DNA of 54,516 nt from BOG-938 sp048498155 (lineage in GTDB: Bacteria > Pseudomonadota > Alphaproteobacteria > Caulobacterales > Caulobacteraceae), in the NCBI GenBank assembly GCA_048498155.1, contig JBEHYN010000016.1:1-54516 (forward strand), given 5' to 3'. Shown piece by piece: positions 1-8,164 of this stretch. Position 1 is the stretch's first letter; each line of letters begins with the position of its first letter. A model generated the notes under the pieces. It saw only the letters and a program-made list of their open reading frames with translations, was not told the DNA's origin and did not search any database. The position numbers and the translations under genes were made by a program.

Positions 1-99
1 CGTGATCGCCGCCGTCAACGTCGTCTTGCCATGGTCAACGTGACCAATCGTGCCGATGTTGCAGTGCGGCTTGTTGCGTTCAAACTTTTCCTTGGCCAT
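1..99 (-). CDS. tuf: Elongation factor Tu, N-terminal fragment (cut by window edge)
   Basis: Only the first 33 codons lie in the window. They begin MAKEKFERNKPHCNIGTIGH and continue into the G1 P-loop GHVDHGKTT, which identifies the GTPase that delivers aminoacyl-tRNA to the ribosome. The start at 97-99 (CAT on the plus strand) gives the standard EF-Tu N-terminus. It follows fusA by 44 nt in the same direction, the classical last gene of the str operon. Alphaproteobacteria often carry two tuf copies; this window cannot say whether there is another. Confidence 0.95.
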   Translation of the reverse strand, partial: MAKEKFERNKPHCNIGTIGHVDHGKTTLTAAIT

Positions 100-143
100 T
101 TTTCAAACTCCGGCCGGTTGACGGCAGGTTAGAGGGATAGGGA

Positions 144-2222
<2,079 letters not shown>

Positions 2223-2258
2223 TGTGGGGCTCTGGATAACGGGGCGTTCAAACGTGCG

Positions 2259-2289
2259 GCGCGGGCGGTTTAACGCAAACCACCCGCGC
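2259..2289 (-). other. Hairpin in the rpsG-fusA intergenic region
   Basis: Two 13-nt arms (2259-2271 and 2277-2289) pair with one mismatch around a 5-nt loop. No T-run follows on the minus strand, so it does not look like an intrinsic terminator. It could be an RNA-processing, stability or attenuation element that lets EF-G/EF-Tu levels differ from S12/S7 levels. That role is inference; only the inverted repeat is seen. Confidence 0.45.
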
Positions 2290-2330
2290 TAGGAAGACTG
2301 ACAGGAACCGGTCGTGACTTATCGAACGGT

Positions 2331-2804
2331 CTACCAGCGGTAGTGCGAGAAGGCGCGGTTGGCTTCGGCCATCTTGTGGGTGTCTTCGCGCTTTTTCACG
2401 GCGGTGCCGCGATTGTTGGACGCGTCGAGCAGTTCGCCCGCCAGCTTCTCGGTCATGGTGTTCTCACCACGCTTGCGCGCGGCGGTGACAAGCCAGCGGA
2501 TGGCCAGGGCGCGGCGACGTTCGGGACGCACTTCCACCGGCACCTGATAGGTGGCCCCGCCGACCCGGCGGGAGCGCACTTCGACGGCCGGAGCCACATT
2601 GTCGAGGGCGGAATGGAAGGTTTCCAGAGCGCCTTGATCGCGACGCTTGTTTTCCAGGATGTCGAAAGCGCCATAGACGATATTCTCGGCGACGGCCTTT
2701 TTGCCTTCGTACATCACATAGTTCATGAACTTGGTGACGATCAGATCGCCAAACTTGGGATCGGGAAGGACTTCGCGTTTCTCAGCGCGGTGACGGCGGG
2801 ACAT
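2331..2804 (-). CDS. rpsG: 30S ribosomal protein S7
   Basis: 157 residues, normal for bacterial S7, which nucleates folding of the 3' major domain of 16S rRNA. The MSRRHRAEKREVLPDPKFGD start and the later VEVRSRRVGGATYQVP and TAARKRGE segments are typical of S7. It begins 12 nt after the rpsL stop. In E. coli S7 is the autogenous repressor of the str operon by binding its own mRNA between S12 and S7; here that spacer is only 12 nt, so the E. coli site cannot be conserved in form. Confidence 0.98.
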   Translation of the reverse strand: MSRRHRAEKREVLPDPKFGDLIVTKFMNYVMYEGKKAVAENIVYGAFDILENKRRDQGALETFHSALDNVAPAVEVRSRRVGGATYQVPVEVRPERRRALAIRWLVTAARKRGENTMTEKLAGELLDASNNRGTAVKKREDTHKMAEANRAFSHYRW

Positions 2805-2816
2805 GCAGAGTCTTCC

Positions 2817-3188
2817 TTATTTCGGACGCTTGGCGCCGTAGAGCGAGCGGCGCTGCTTACGGTTCTTGACGCCCTGGGTGTCGAGCACGCCGCGCAGGAT
2901 GTGATAACGCACGCCGGGCAAATCCTTCACCCGGCCGCCGCGGATCAGCACAACGGAGTGCTCCTGCAGATTGTGGCCTTCGCCAGGGATATAGCACACC
3001 GCCTCGATACCCGAGGTCAGGCGAACCTTGGCGACCTTCCGCAAAGCCGAGTTCGGCTTCTTAGGGGTGGTCGTATAGACGCGGGTGCAGACGCCCCGGC
3101 GCTGGGGGCAGCCCTTCAGGGCCGGCACCTTGTTGCGCATCACCTTGGGGGTGCGCGGCTTGCGGATGAGCTGGTTGACTGTGGGCAT
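2817..3188 (-). CDS. rpsL: 30S ribosomal protein S12
   Basis: 123 residues with the standard start MPTVNQLIRKPR and the conserved loops TTPKKPNSALRKV and GRVKDLPGVRYH, where streptomycin-resistance substitutions arise in other bacteria. S12 sits at the decoding centre of the 30S subunit. First gene of the str operon; a probable promoter lies about 215 nt upstream at 3404-3432, implying a leader of roughly 200 nt. Confidence 0.98.
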   Translation of the reverse strand: MPTVNQLIRKPRTPKVMRNKVPALKGCPQRRGVCTRVYTTTPKKPNSALRKVAKVRLTSGIEAVCYIPGEGHNLQEHSVVLIRGGRVKDLPGVRYHILRGVLDTQGVKNRKQRRSLYGAKRPK

Positions 3189-3403
3189 TGCTCTTTTTCA
3201 CTGTGGAGGCCTGCGCCTTTCGGCCGGGCGACCTCTGATTTCAACGGTCTAACTTGGCTCCCAAGGGCGCACGATAAACCAAACAAGATCGCCGGAATGT
3301 CCTGGTGGACTTTCCGGCTGTCTCGCGGCGAACCTTGTTCAGGGCGCCGGTCCATCGGGTCGCAGGTCGGCAAGCGCCTTCCGGGCCTCGAAAATGAGCG
3401 CGC

Positions 3404-3432
3404 TAGATACGCGCGGGGGGCGGTGGGGTCAA
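3404..3432 (-). promoter_or_regulatory. Probable housekeeping promoter of the str operon
   Basis: On the minus strand, TTGACC (plus 3427-3432) is followed after exactly 17 nt by TATCTA (plus 3404-3409). The -35 matches the alphaproteobacterial consensus well and the -10 is a looser match. It sits just after a strong hairpin that closes the upstream gene and is the only good match I saw in the 303-nt gap before rpsL. The leader from about 3397 to 3189 has no other structure I can support. Confidence 0.5.
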
Positions 3433-3442
3433 GCACGGAGTC

Positions 3443-3480
3443 CGTCGCGAGGCGGAGCTCGCAGGCTCAGCCTCGCGACG
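3443..3480 (-). terminator. Strong hairpin after the small secreted protein gene
   Basis: Two 16-nt arms (3443-3458 and 3465-3480) pair except for a single G-A mismatch, around a 6-nt loop. It begins 11 nt after the stop codon of the minus-strand gene 3492-3767 and ends just upstream of the str promoter. No T-tract follows, so termination would be imperfect or Rho-assisted; an mRNA-stabilising 3' hairpin is the alternative. Confidence 0.55.
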
Positions 3481-3491
3481 CGCTCGTTTGC

Positions 3492-3767
3492 TCAGTAGCA
3501 GCGCTCCACCCGGACGTAACGGCCGGCCCAGGCGTTCCAGCGCCAGTAGGCCCGGCAGCCGCCGTAGTAACCCCAGTAGCCCGCGCCGCGCCAGGCGCCG
3601 CGCCGGTCATGGTCGCGACCCCGCCAACCGTCACGGTCACCGCGCCAGCCGTCGTGGTCGCCGCCGCGCCAGCCGCCATGCCATGGCGCCGCGTCAGCAG
3701 AGGTGGCGGTCAGCGCGCCGCCCAGGGAAAGGGCCGCCAAAGCGGCAACCATAGCCTTCTTGAACAT
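3492..3767 (-). CDS. Small secreted Gly/Arg/Trp-rich protein of unknown function
   Basis: 91 residues starting MFKKAMVAALAALSLGGALT: a lysine pair, a hydrophobic core and a probable signal-peptidase site at SADAA-P. The mature part is a run of G, R, W, D and H (motifs such as HGGWRGGDHDGW) ending in an aromatic segment with two cysteines (GGCRAY and VERCY) that could form one disulfide. An AGGGA ribosome-binding site precedes this ATG; an upstream in-frame start at 3845 would bury the signal peptide. I do not recognise a family. Small Gly/Trp-rich periplasmic proteins of this kind are common in Caulobacterales. A LexA-like box lies 116 nt upstream. Confidence 0.7.
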   Translation of the reverse strand: MFKKAMVAALAALSLGGALTATSADAAPWHGGWRGGDHDGWRGDRDGWRGRDHDRRGAWRGAGYWGYYGGCRAYWRWNAWAGRYVRVERCY

Positions 3768-3882
3768 TTCAACGTCCCTTATCGGGTTGAACCTGACGGC
3801 AAGGAATTTGTCGCCGGCGGGCGTATCGCCCTCCATGACGCACACAATGTCCCCTGCTGGTTGAACGGCGCCCGAGGCTGTT

Positions 3883-3897
3883 GTTCAGCCAGGGTTC
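3883..3897. promoter_or_regulatory. LexA-like (SOS) box, GTTC-N7-GTTC
   Basis: A direct repeat GTTC (3883-3886), 7 nt, GTTC (3894-3897), the exact spacing reported for alphaproteobacterial LexA operators. The second GTTC also starts a 7-nt-arm inverted repeat (3894-3909), and a further inverted partner lies at 3857-3866. The box is between two divergent genes, about 116 nt from the start of the small secreted protein gene and 119 nt from ccrM. A match of this quality is expected about once by chance in a window this size, so function is uncertain. Confidence 0.4.
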
Positions 3898-3940
3898 ATC
3901 TGGATGAACAGCCGAGGGCCGCCTCAATCGCTACCCGGCC

Positions 3941-3972
3941 TTAACCATGTTCTTACACCCGGACTTAACCAC
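3941..3972 (+). promoter_or_regulatory. Two CtrA-type half-sites upstream of ccrM
   Basis: TTAACCAT at 3941-3948 is the 8-mer half-site described for CtrA in Caulobacter, and TTAACCAC repeats it at 3965-3972, 24 nt later. In C. crescentus, ccrM is switched on late in the cell cycle by CtrA, so the placement 44-75 nt before the ATG fits the established circuit. Binding here is inferred, not shown. Confidence 0.6.
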
Positions 3973-3989
3973 GCCCTGGCACTGCTGCT

Positions 3990-3994
3990 GAGTC
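3990..3994 (+). promoter_or_regulatory. GANTC methylation site in the ccrM leader
   Basis: GAGTC, a CcrM target, lies between the CtrA-type half-sites and the ATG at 4016. In C. crescentus, GANTC sites in the ccrM leader tie its transcription to the methylation state of the locus. Here I see one site in that interval. The match is certain; the regulatory role is by analogy. Confidence 0.5.
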
Positions 3995-4015
3995 CTGTTG
4001 GGCGGGAGTGGGCTT

Positions 4016-5092
4016 ATGACCTTCGGCGCGGAAACCATCATCCAAGGCGACTGCATCGAGGCGCTGGCCAAGCTGCCCGACCGCAGCGTGGATCTGATTT
4101 TCGCCGACCCGCCCTACAATCTTCAGCTGGGCGGCGATCTGCACCGGCCGGACAATTCCAAGGTCGACGCCGTTGACGACGCCTGGGATCACTTCGCCTC
4201 CTTCGCCGACTACGACGCCTTCACCAAGGCCTGGCTGTCGCAATGCCGCCGGGTGCTGAAAGACGACGGGGCCCTGTGGGTGATCGGCAGCTATCACAAC
4301 ATTTTCCGCGTGGGCTCCACCCTGCAGGACCTGGGCTTCTGGATCCTCAACGACGTGATCTGGCGCAAGTCCAACCCCATGCCCAATTTCAAGGGCACGC
4401 GCTTCGCCAATGCGCACGAGACCCTGATCTGGGCGGCCAAGGGACGCGGCCAGAAGCGCTACACCTTCAACTACGACGCCATGAAGATGGCCAACGAAGA
4501 CCTGCAGATGCGCTCGGACTGGACCTTGCCCCTGTGCACCGGCGATGAGCGGGTCAAGGACGACCAAGGACGCAAGGCTCACCCGACCCAGAAGCCAGAA
4601 GCCTTGCTGCACCGGGTCATCCTGGCCTCGTCCAAGCCGGGCGATGTGATCCTCGACCCCTTCTTCGGCACGGGCACCACCGGCGCGGCGGCGAAACGCC
4701 TGGGACGCCGGTTCATCGGCATCGAGCGCGAGGACGCCTATATCGCCGCCGCGCGCAAACGCATCGCCGAGGTCATCCCGATTTCGCCGGAAGACCTGGA
4801 CGTCATGGGCTCAAAGCGCAGCGAACCGCGCATACCCTTCGGCCAGATCGTGGAGGCAGGCCTCCTGCGACCGGGCGACAGCCTCTACTGCCCCAAGGGG
4901 GACAAGGTGGCCCGGGTGCGCGCCGACGGCTCGGTGGTGATCGGCGACCTGGCCGGCTCCATCCACAAGGTCGGCGCCATGGTGCAGTCGGCGCCCGCCT
5001 GCAACGGCTGGACCTATTGGCATTTTAAGACCGACAAGGGCCTGGCCCCCATTGACGTCCTGCGCGCCAAGGTCAGGGCCGGATTGAACTGA
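4016..5092 (+). CDS. ccrM: Cell-cycle-regulated DNA adenine methyltransferase (GANTC)
   Basis: 358 residues, the same length as C. crescentus CcrM and recognisable along its whole length. The catalytic DPPY is at 31-34 and the SAM-binding FFGTG at 216-220, the beta-class order (catalytic motif first). The C-terminal ~85 residues (PFGQIVEAGLL to the end) are the extra domain needed by CcrM for DNA recognition. It methylates the A in GANTC behind the replication fork, and the hemi- or fully methylated state times transcription of cell-cycle genes. The ATG at 4016 with GGGAG upstream matches CcrM; a TTG at 3998 would add six unlikely residues. The next gene begins one base after the stop. Confidence 0.97.
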   Translation: MTFGAETIIQGDCIEALAKLPDRSVDLIFADPPYNLQLGGDLHRPDNSKVDAVDDAWDHFASFADYDAFTKAWLSQCRRVLKDDGALWVIGSYHNIFRVGSTLQDLGFWILNDVIWRKSNPMPNFKGTRFANAHETLIWAAKGRGQKRYTFNYDAMKMANEDLQMRSDWTLPLCTGDERVKDDQGRKAHPTQKPEALLHRVILASSKPGDVILDPFFGTGTTGAAAKRLGRRFIGIEREDAYIAAARKRIAEVIPISPEDLDVMGSKRSEPRIPFGQIVEAGLLRPGDSLYCPKGDKVARVRADGSVVIGDLAGSIHKVGAMVQSAPACNGWTYWHFKTDKGLAPIDVLRAKVRAGLN

Positions 5093-5093
5093 C

Positions 5094-5474
5094 GTGAGCG
5101 AGGCCGACGATGAGCGCATGACGCGCGGCTGGGACACGGTGCGCCAGATCAACGCCCCCGCCGCCCAGCAGCAGTGGGACGATCTTGTCGCCATCTATCC
5201 CGACTTCGCCCGCTACATCGTGCAAAGCGCCTATGCCGATGTGCTGAGCCGCCCCGCCCTGCCCCTGCGAGACCGCGAGATCGCCACCCTGGCCGCCCTG
5301 ACCACGCTGGGCAACGCGCCCGGCCAGCTCAAGGCCCATATCCAGGGCGCCTTGAACACCGGCCTGACCCGCGAGGAGATCTGTGAAGTCCTCATGCAGA
5401 TGGCCGTCTATGCGGGCGTGCCAGCCGCGATCAACGCCATGAAGATCGCCGGCGAGGTGTTCGCCGCGCTCTAA
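5094..5474 (+). CDS. Carboxymuconolactone decarboxylase-family protein
   Basis: 126 residues in the all-helical CMD fold: the family pattern G.L.AHI.GALN.GLTREEI.EVLMQMAVYAGVPAAINAM is clear at about 75-118. It lacks the CxxC of AhpD peroxidases, so it is closer to the PcaC-like branch. True PcaC acts in protocatechuate breakdown, but no pca genes are nearby, so substrate and even enzyme activity are open. The GTG start lies one base after the ccrM stop, so it is probably co-transcribed and translationally linked with ccrM. Confidence 0.8.
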   Translation: MSEADDERMTRGWDTVRQINAPAAQQQWDDLVAIYPDFARYIVQSAYADVLSRPALPLRDREIATLAALTTLGNAPGQLKAHIQGALNTGLTREEICEVLMQMAVYAGVPAAINAMKIAGEVFAAL

Positions 5475-5519
5475 GCGTCCCGCGGAACGCGATTCCGGCA
5501 AAGGTTCTTGCCCCGCTGC

Positions 5520-5544
5520 GGAACTACCGTCCTTGAAGCGGGTT
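5520..5544 (+). promoter_or_regulatory. EcfG/sigma-T-type general stress promoter
   Basis: GGAAC (5520-5524), 16 nt, then GGTT (5541-5544) fits the alphaproteobacterial general-stress promoter GGAAC-N16/17-(C)GTT. It ends 31 nt before the start of the CsbD-like gene, a gene class usually under this sigma factor. A nearby GGAAC at 5483-5487 has the wrong spacing to a GTT. Confidence 0.55.
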
Positions 5545-5575
5545 GATGGCTTGTCCCCCAGCGGTGGAGAGAGTC

Positions 5576-5968
5576 ATGAACACGAACGAAGTCGAAGGCG
5601 GATTCAAAAAAGCGACGGGCAAGGCCCAGGCGCTGAGCGGAGACGTGCTGAACGATCCCTACATGGAATTGGACGGCGAGCTGCGGCGCGTGGAAGGTAA
5701 TGTTCAGGAGATGATCGGCCAGGTGCAGGACGCCATCGCAGACGCTGCCGACACCATCTCCGCCACAGCGGTTAAGGTCGGCGATCGGGCGCGCGAAACC
5801 TACGCCAATGTCACCGTCCAGGTGCAAAGAGCGGCCGACCAAGTCGACCCCTTCGTCAAGCAAAAGCCCTATGCGGCTTTGGGTTTGGCGGCACTCGGCG
5901 GCGTGCTGTTCGGCCTTCTGTTCGCCGGACGCGGGCCGAAAATTATTTATGTGAGGCCGAGGCACTAA
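5576..5968 (+). CDS. CsbD/YqjD-like membrane-anchored stress protein
   Basis: 130 residues. The N-terminal ~50 (MNTNEVEGGFKKATGKAQ...) match the CsbD helical stress domain. The rest is amphipathic helix plus one C-terminal membrane span (about 106-123, AALGLAALGGVLFGLLFAG) as in ElaB/YqjD (DUF883) proteins. So it looks like a CsbD-to-YqjD composite tethered to the inner membrane; YqjD-type proteins bind ribosomes in stationary-phase E. coli. The ATG at 5576 has GGAGAG upstream; an earlier start at 5543 would overlap the promoter. The sigma-T-type promoter supports a general stress role. Confidence 0.8.
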   Translation: MNTNEVEGGFKKATGKAQALSGDVLNDPYMELDGELRRVEGNVQEMIGQVQDAIADAADTISATAVKVGDRARETYANVTVQVQRAADQVDPFVKQKPYAALGLAALGGVLFGLLFAGRGPKIIYVRPRH

Positions 5969-6008
5969 CGGTCGCCTATTTTTCGAGCCTGAACTTGACC
6001 GTTGTTCT

Positions 6009-6085
6009 GTAGTGACCTGCTCCTGAAATTCTGGACCGGTTTGAGCTAGAATTTTCTCGTTTTGAGGCTGGGCCTGAGAGCGAAG
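6009..6085. mobile_element. Possible remnant of an insertion-sequence end
   Basis: The stretch beginning TGTAGTGACCTGCTCCTGAA and running into an AT-richer TTTGAGCTAGAATTTTCTCG resembles from memory the terminal region ahead of the transposase in some IS3-family elements. No transposase and no second end are present. The resemblance is unverified, so treat as a hint only. Confidence 0.2.
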
Positions 6086-6133
6086 ATTGCCGCCTCATCG
6101 GCTCTCCAAGGCGCAAGCCCGAACCAAGACTAT

Positions 6134-6223
6134 TGAACCACAAAGCTCACGAAGAACACGAAGAACACGAAGAAAACACACCAAGCCCTTGGTGATCTTC
6201 GTGTCCTTCGCGGTTCATCTTCA
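6134..6223. repeat. Imperfect inverted repeat with CACGAAGAA units
   Basis: The left arm has GAACCACAAAG followed by three near-copies of CACGAAGAA. The right arm (6188-6223) reads back as the complement, including CTTCGTGT, CCTTCG and GGTTCA. The centre CACCAAG/CTTGGTG pairs perfectly. It fills the gap between the convergent CsbD-like gene and pleD, ending six bases before the pleD stop, and could form a long stem acting as a two-way terminator. Its composition is unlike its surroundings and it resembles dispersed intergenic repeats seen in unrelated bacteria. Confidence 0.65.
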
Positions 6224-6228
6224 ATTCG

Positions 6229-7593
6229 CTACGCCGCGTGGGAGATCACGCGGTTGCGGCCGGCGGCTTTGGCTTCGTAGAGGGCCTCGTCAGCGCGTTT
6301 GAGCAGGGCTTCGGGGGTGTCGTGCTCGCCCAGCGTCACTGCCACGCCGATGGAAATGGTCACGGTCAGAAGCTCGCTGCCGGCCGCCACGCGGAAGGGC
6401 GAGCCGCCGATATAGCGCCGGATCCGGTCGGCGATGCGTTCGGCGTCCTCGATCTGGGTGTCGGGCATCAGGGTGACGAACTCTTCCCCGCCATAGCGGC
6501 AAGGCAGGTCGATGGCGCGCACATTGGTGGCCAAGCGCGCGCCGAATTCGCGCAGCACCTCGTCGCCCACGTCGTGGCCGAAGCTGTCATTGATCTTCTT
6601 GAAGTGGTCGATGTCGATCAGCAGGGCCGCCACCGGCGCGCCGCCGCGCACAGCGCGTTGGACCAGGGCGTCGAGCTGGCCGGTCATGTAGCGGCGATTG
6701 TGCAGGCCGGTGAGCTGGTCGGTGACCGCCAATTCAAGGCTGTTGTCGAGGTTGTCGCGCAGGAAATCCGTGTAACGCTTGCGCTTGATCTGGGTGCGCG
6801 CGCGGGCGGCTAGCTCCTGAGGATCAATCGGCTTGGCGAGAAGGTCGTTGACGCCGATATCCAGCGCCTTGATCGCGCGGGCTCGCTCGTCCGGATCGTA
6901 CACGGCTAGGATCGGCAGATGGCGGGTCGCCTCGTCAGACCGGATGGCGGCGGCGAAGCGAAGGCCGTCAAACGTGCGGGCGGTGACATTGACGATCAGC
7001 AGATCCACTGGGCCGCGGGCGGTCAGATGGGCCTTTTCCGGGTCGGCCTCAATCACCGGGCGGTGTTCGATGGACAGCTCGGCCAGGATGCGTTGGGCCT
7101 GACGTTCGTTGTCATCGACGATCAGCACGCGCCCGCCCGCGCCGGCCTGACGCGCGGCGGCGCCGGCGATCACGCCGATGCGGCGGCCGGACGCTTCGCG
7201 TTCACGCAGTTCGTCGATCACCAGCTTTAGGCGCGTCAGGCTGCGCACCCGGGCGAACATGATCACATCGTCGATCGGCTTGGTCAGAAACTCGTCCGCA
7301 CCTGCCTCAAGCCCCGCGATACGATCCGCGCGCCCGTCCAGGGCCGTGACCAGCACAACAGGAATATGGCGGGTCAGGGCGTCGTCCTTGAGCCGGCGGC
7401 ACACCTGAAACCCGTCCATGCCGGGCATCATCACGTCCAGCAGAATGATGTCGGGTTTTTCGGAGGCGGCCATGGCCAGGGCCGTGGCGCCGTCGGTGGC
7501 GGTGATCACCTCGAAGTACTCCGCCGAAAGCTTCGCCTCCAGCAGCTTCACATTGGCTTCGATGTCGTCGACGACCAGAATTCGCGCCGTCAT
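6229..7593 (-). CDS. pleD: PleD response regulator / diguanylate cyclase
   Basis: 454 residues, the same length as C. crescentus PleD. Two receiver domains (1-~140 with phospho-acceptor D53, and ~150-280, an adaptor) are followed by a GGDEF domain with GGEEF at 368-372 and the inhibitory I-site RAID at 359-362. Phosphorylation drives dimerisation and c-di-GMP synthesis at the stalked pole, promoting flagellum loss and stalk formation. It starts 9 nt after the divK stop, so the pair forms an operon. Confidence 0.97.
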   Translation of the reverse strand: MTARILVVDDIEANVKLLEAKLSAEYFEVITATDGATALAMAASEKPDIILLDVMMPGMDGFQVCRRLKDDALTRHIPVVLVTALDGRADRIAGLEAGADEFLTKPIDDVIMFARVRSLTRLKLVIDELREREASGRRIGVIAGAAARQAGAGGRVLIVDDNERQAQRILAELSIEHRPVIEADPEKAHLTARGPVDLLIVNVTARTFDGLRFAAAIRSDEATRHLPILAVYDPDERARAIKALDIGVNDLLAKPIDPQELAARARTQIKRKRYTDFLRDNLDNSLELAVTDQLTGLHNRRYMTGQLDALVQRAVRGGAPVAALLIDIDHFKKINDSFGHDVGDEVLREFGARLATNVRAIDLPCRYGGEEFVTLMPDTQIEDAERIADRIRRYIGGSPFRVAAGSELLTVTISIGVAVTLGEHDTPEALLKRADEALYEAKAAGRNRVISHAA

Positions 7594-7602
7594 CGCTCTA
7601 CC

Positions 7603-7968
7603 TCACCCTAAAAAGCGGCGAACAGTGTCTAAAAACAGACCTACCGAGATGGGTTTGGACAAATAAGCCTCGCAGCCCCCTTCACGGATCCGCTCTTCAT
7701 CGCCTTTCATGGCGAAAGCGGTCACGGCGATTACTGGGATATGCGACAGCTCTTCATCTTCCTTGAGCCATTTGGTGACTTCCAGGCCCGAAATCTCGGG
7801 CAGCTGGATGTCCATGAGAATCAGGTCGGGACGATGCTGGCGCGCCAGCGTAAGCGCCTGAAGGCCTTCACGCGTCTCCAGCGTGGCATAGCCCTGCGCT
7901 TCGAGAAGATCGTGAAAGAGCTTCATATTCAGCTCGTTATCCTCGACAATGAGGACGGTCTTGGTCAT
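7603..7968 (-). CDS. divK: DivK single-domain response regulator
   Basis: 121 residues, a lone receiver domain starting MTKTVLIVEDNELNMKLFHD with phospho-acceptor D53 in LILMDIQLPE and conserved T (VTAFAMKG) and K (SKPIS). In Caulobacter, DivK is phosphorylated by DivJ and dephosphorylated by PleC. It acts on DivL-CckA to lower CtrA activity and also activates DivJ/PleC toward PleD, its operon partner here. The upstream 196 nt to the divergent ROK gene contain no exact CtrA full site that I could find. Confidence 0.96.
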   Translation of the reverse strand: MTKTVLIVEDNELNMKLFHDLLEAQGYATLETREGLQALTLARQHRPDLILMDIQLPEISGLEVTKWLKEDEELSHIPVIAVTAFAMKGDEERIREGGCEAYLSKPISVGLFLDTVRRFLG

Positions 7969-8164
7969 CGTTCAACCTGGTTTGAGCTTGGGAGAAACCC
8001 CAAGCCCCGAACGCCGACCCCACCAGCCGTCGCCCCTCGTTGGCTAAGGTTGTCTCACGATATCCTTACTCGCCCGTTAGCCTTGGGCGAGATGACGCCG
8101 CTGCGCTAATCCGCTGTCGCATCTGTGTCTTGCGCGGATCGCGGCCTACCGCGATGGTCGCGGC

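Noticed and set aside
2343..3944. A 533-codon open frame on the plus strand opposite rpsG, rpsL and the small secreted gene
   Set aside because: It runs antisense to three clearly real genes, has no recognisable domain, and such long antisense frames are usual in GC-rich DNA.
5483..5508. A second EcfG-type promoter starting at the first GGAAC
   Set aside because: The distance to GTT is 15 nt, outside the accepted spacing.
6140..6176. CACGAAGAA tandem units as a mini CRISPR array
   Set aside because: Units are 9 nt, adjacent without spacers, and part of an inverted repeat; there are no cas genes.
7969..8164. CtrA site upstream of divK
   Set aside because: Only TTAGCC-like fragments are present; no TTAA-N7-TTAA or TTAACCAT on either strand.
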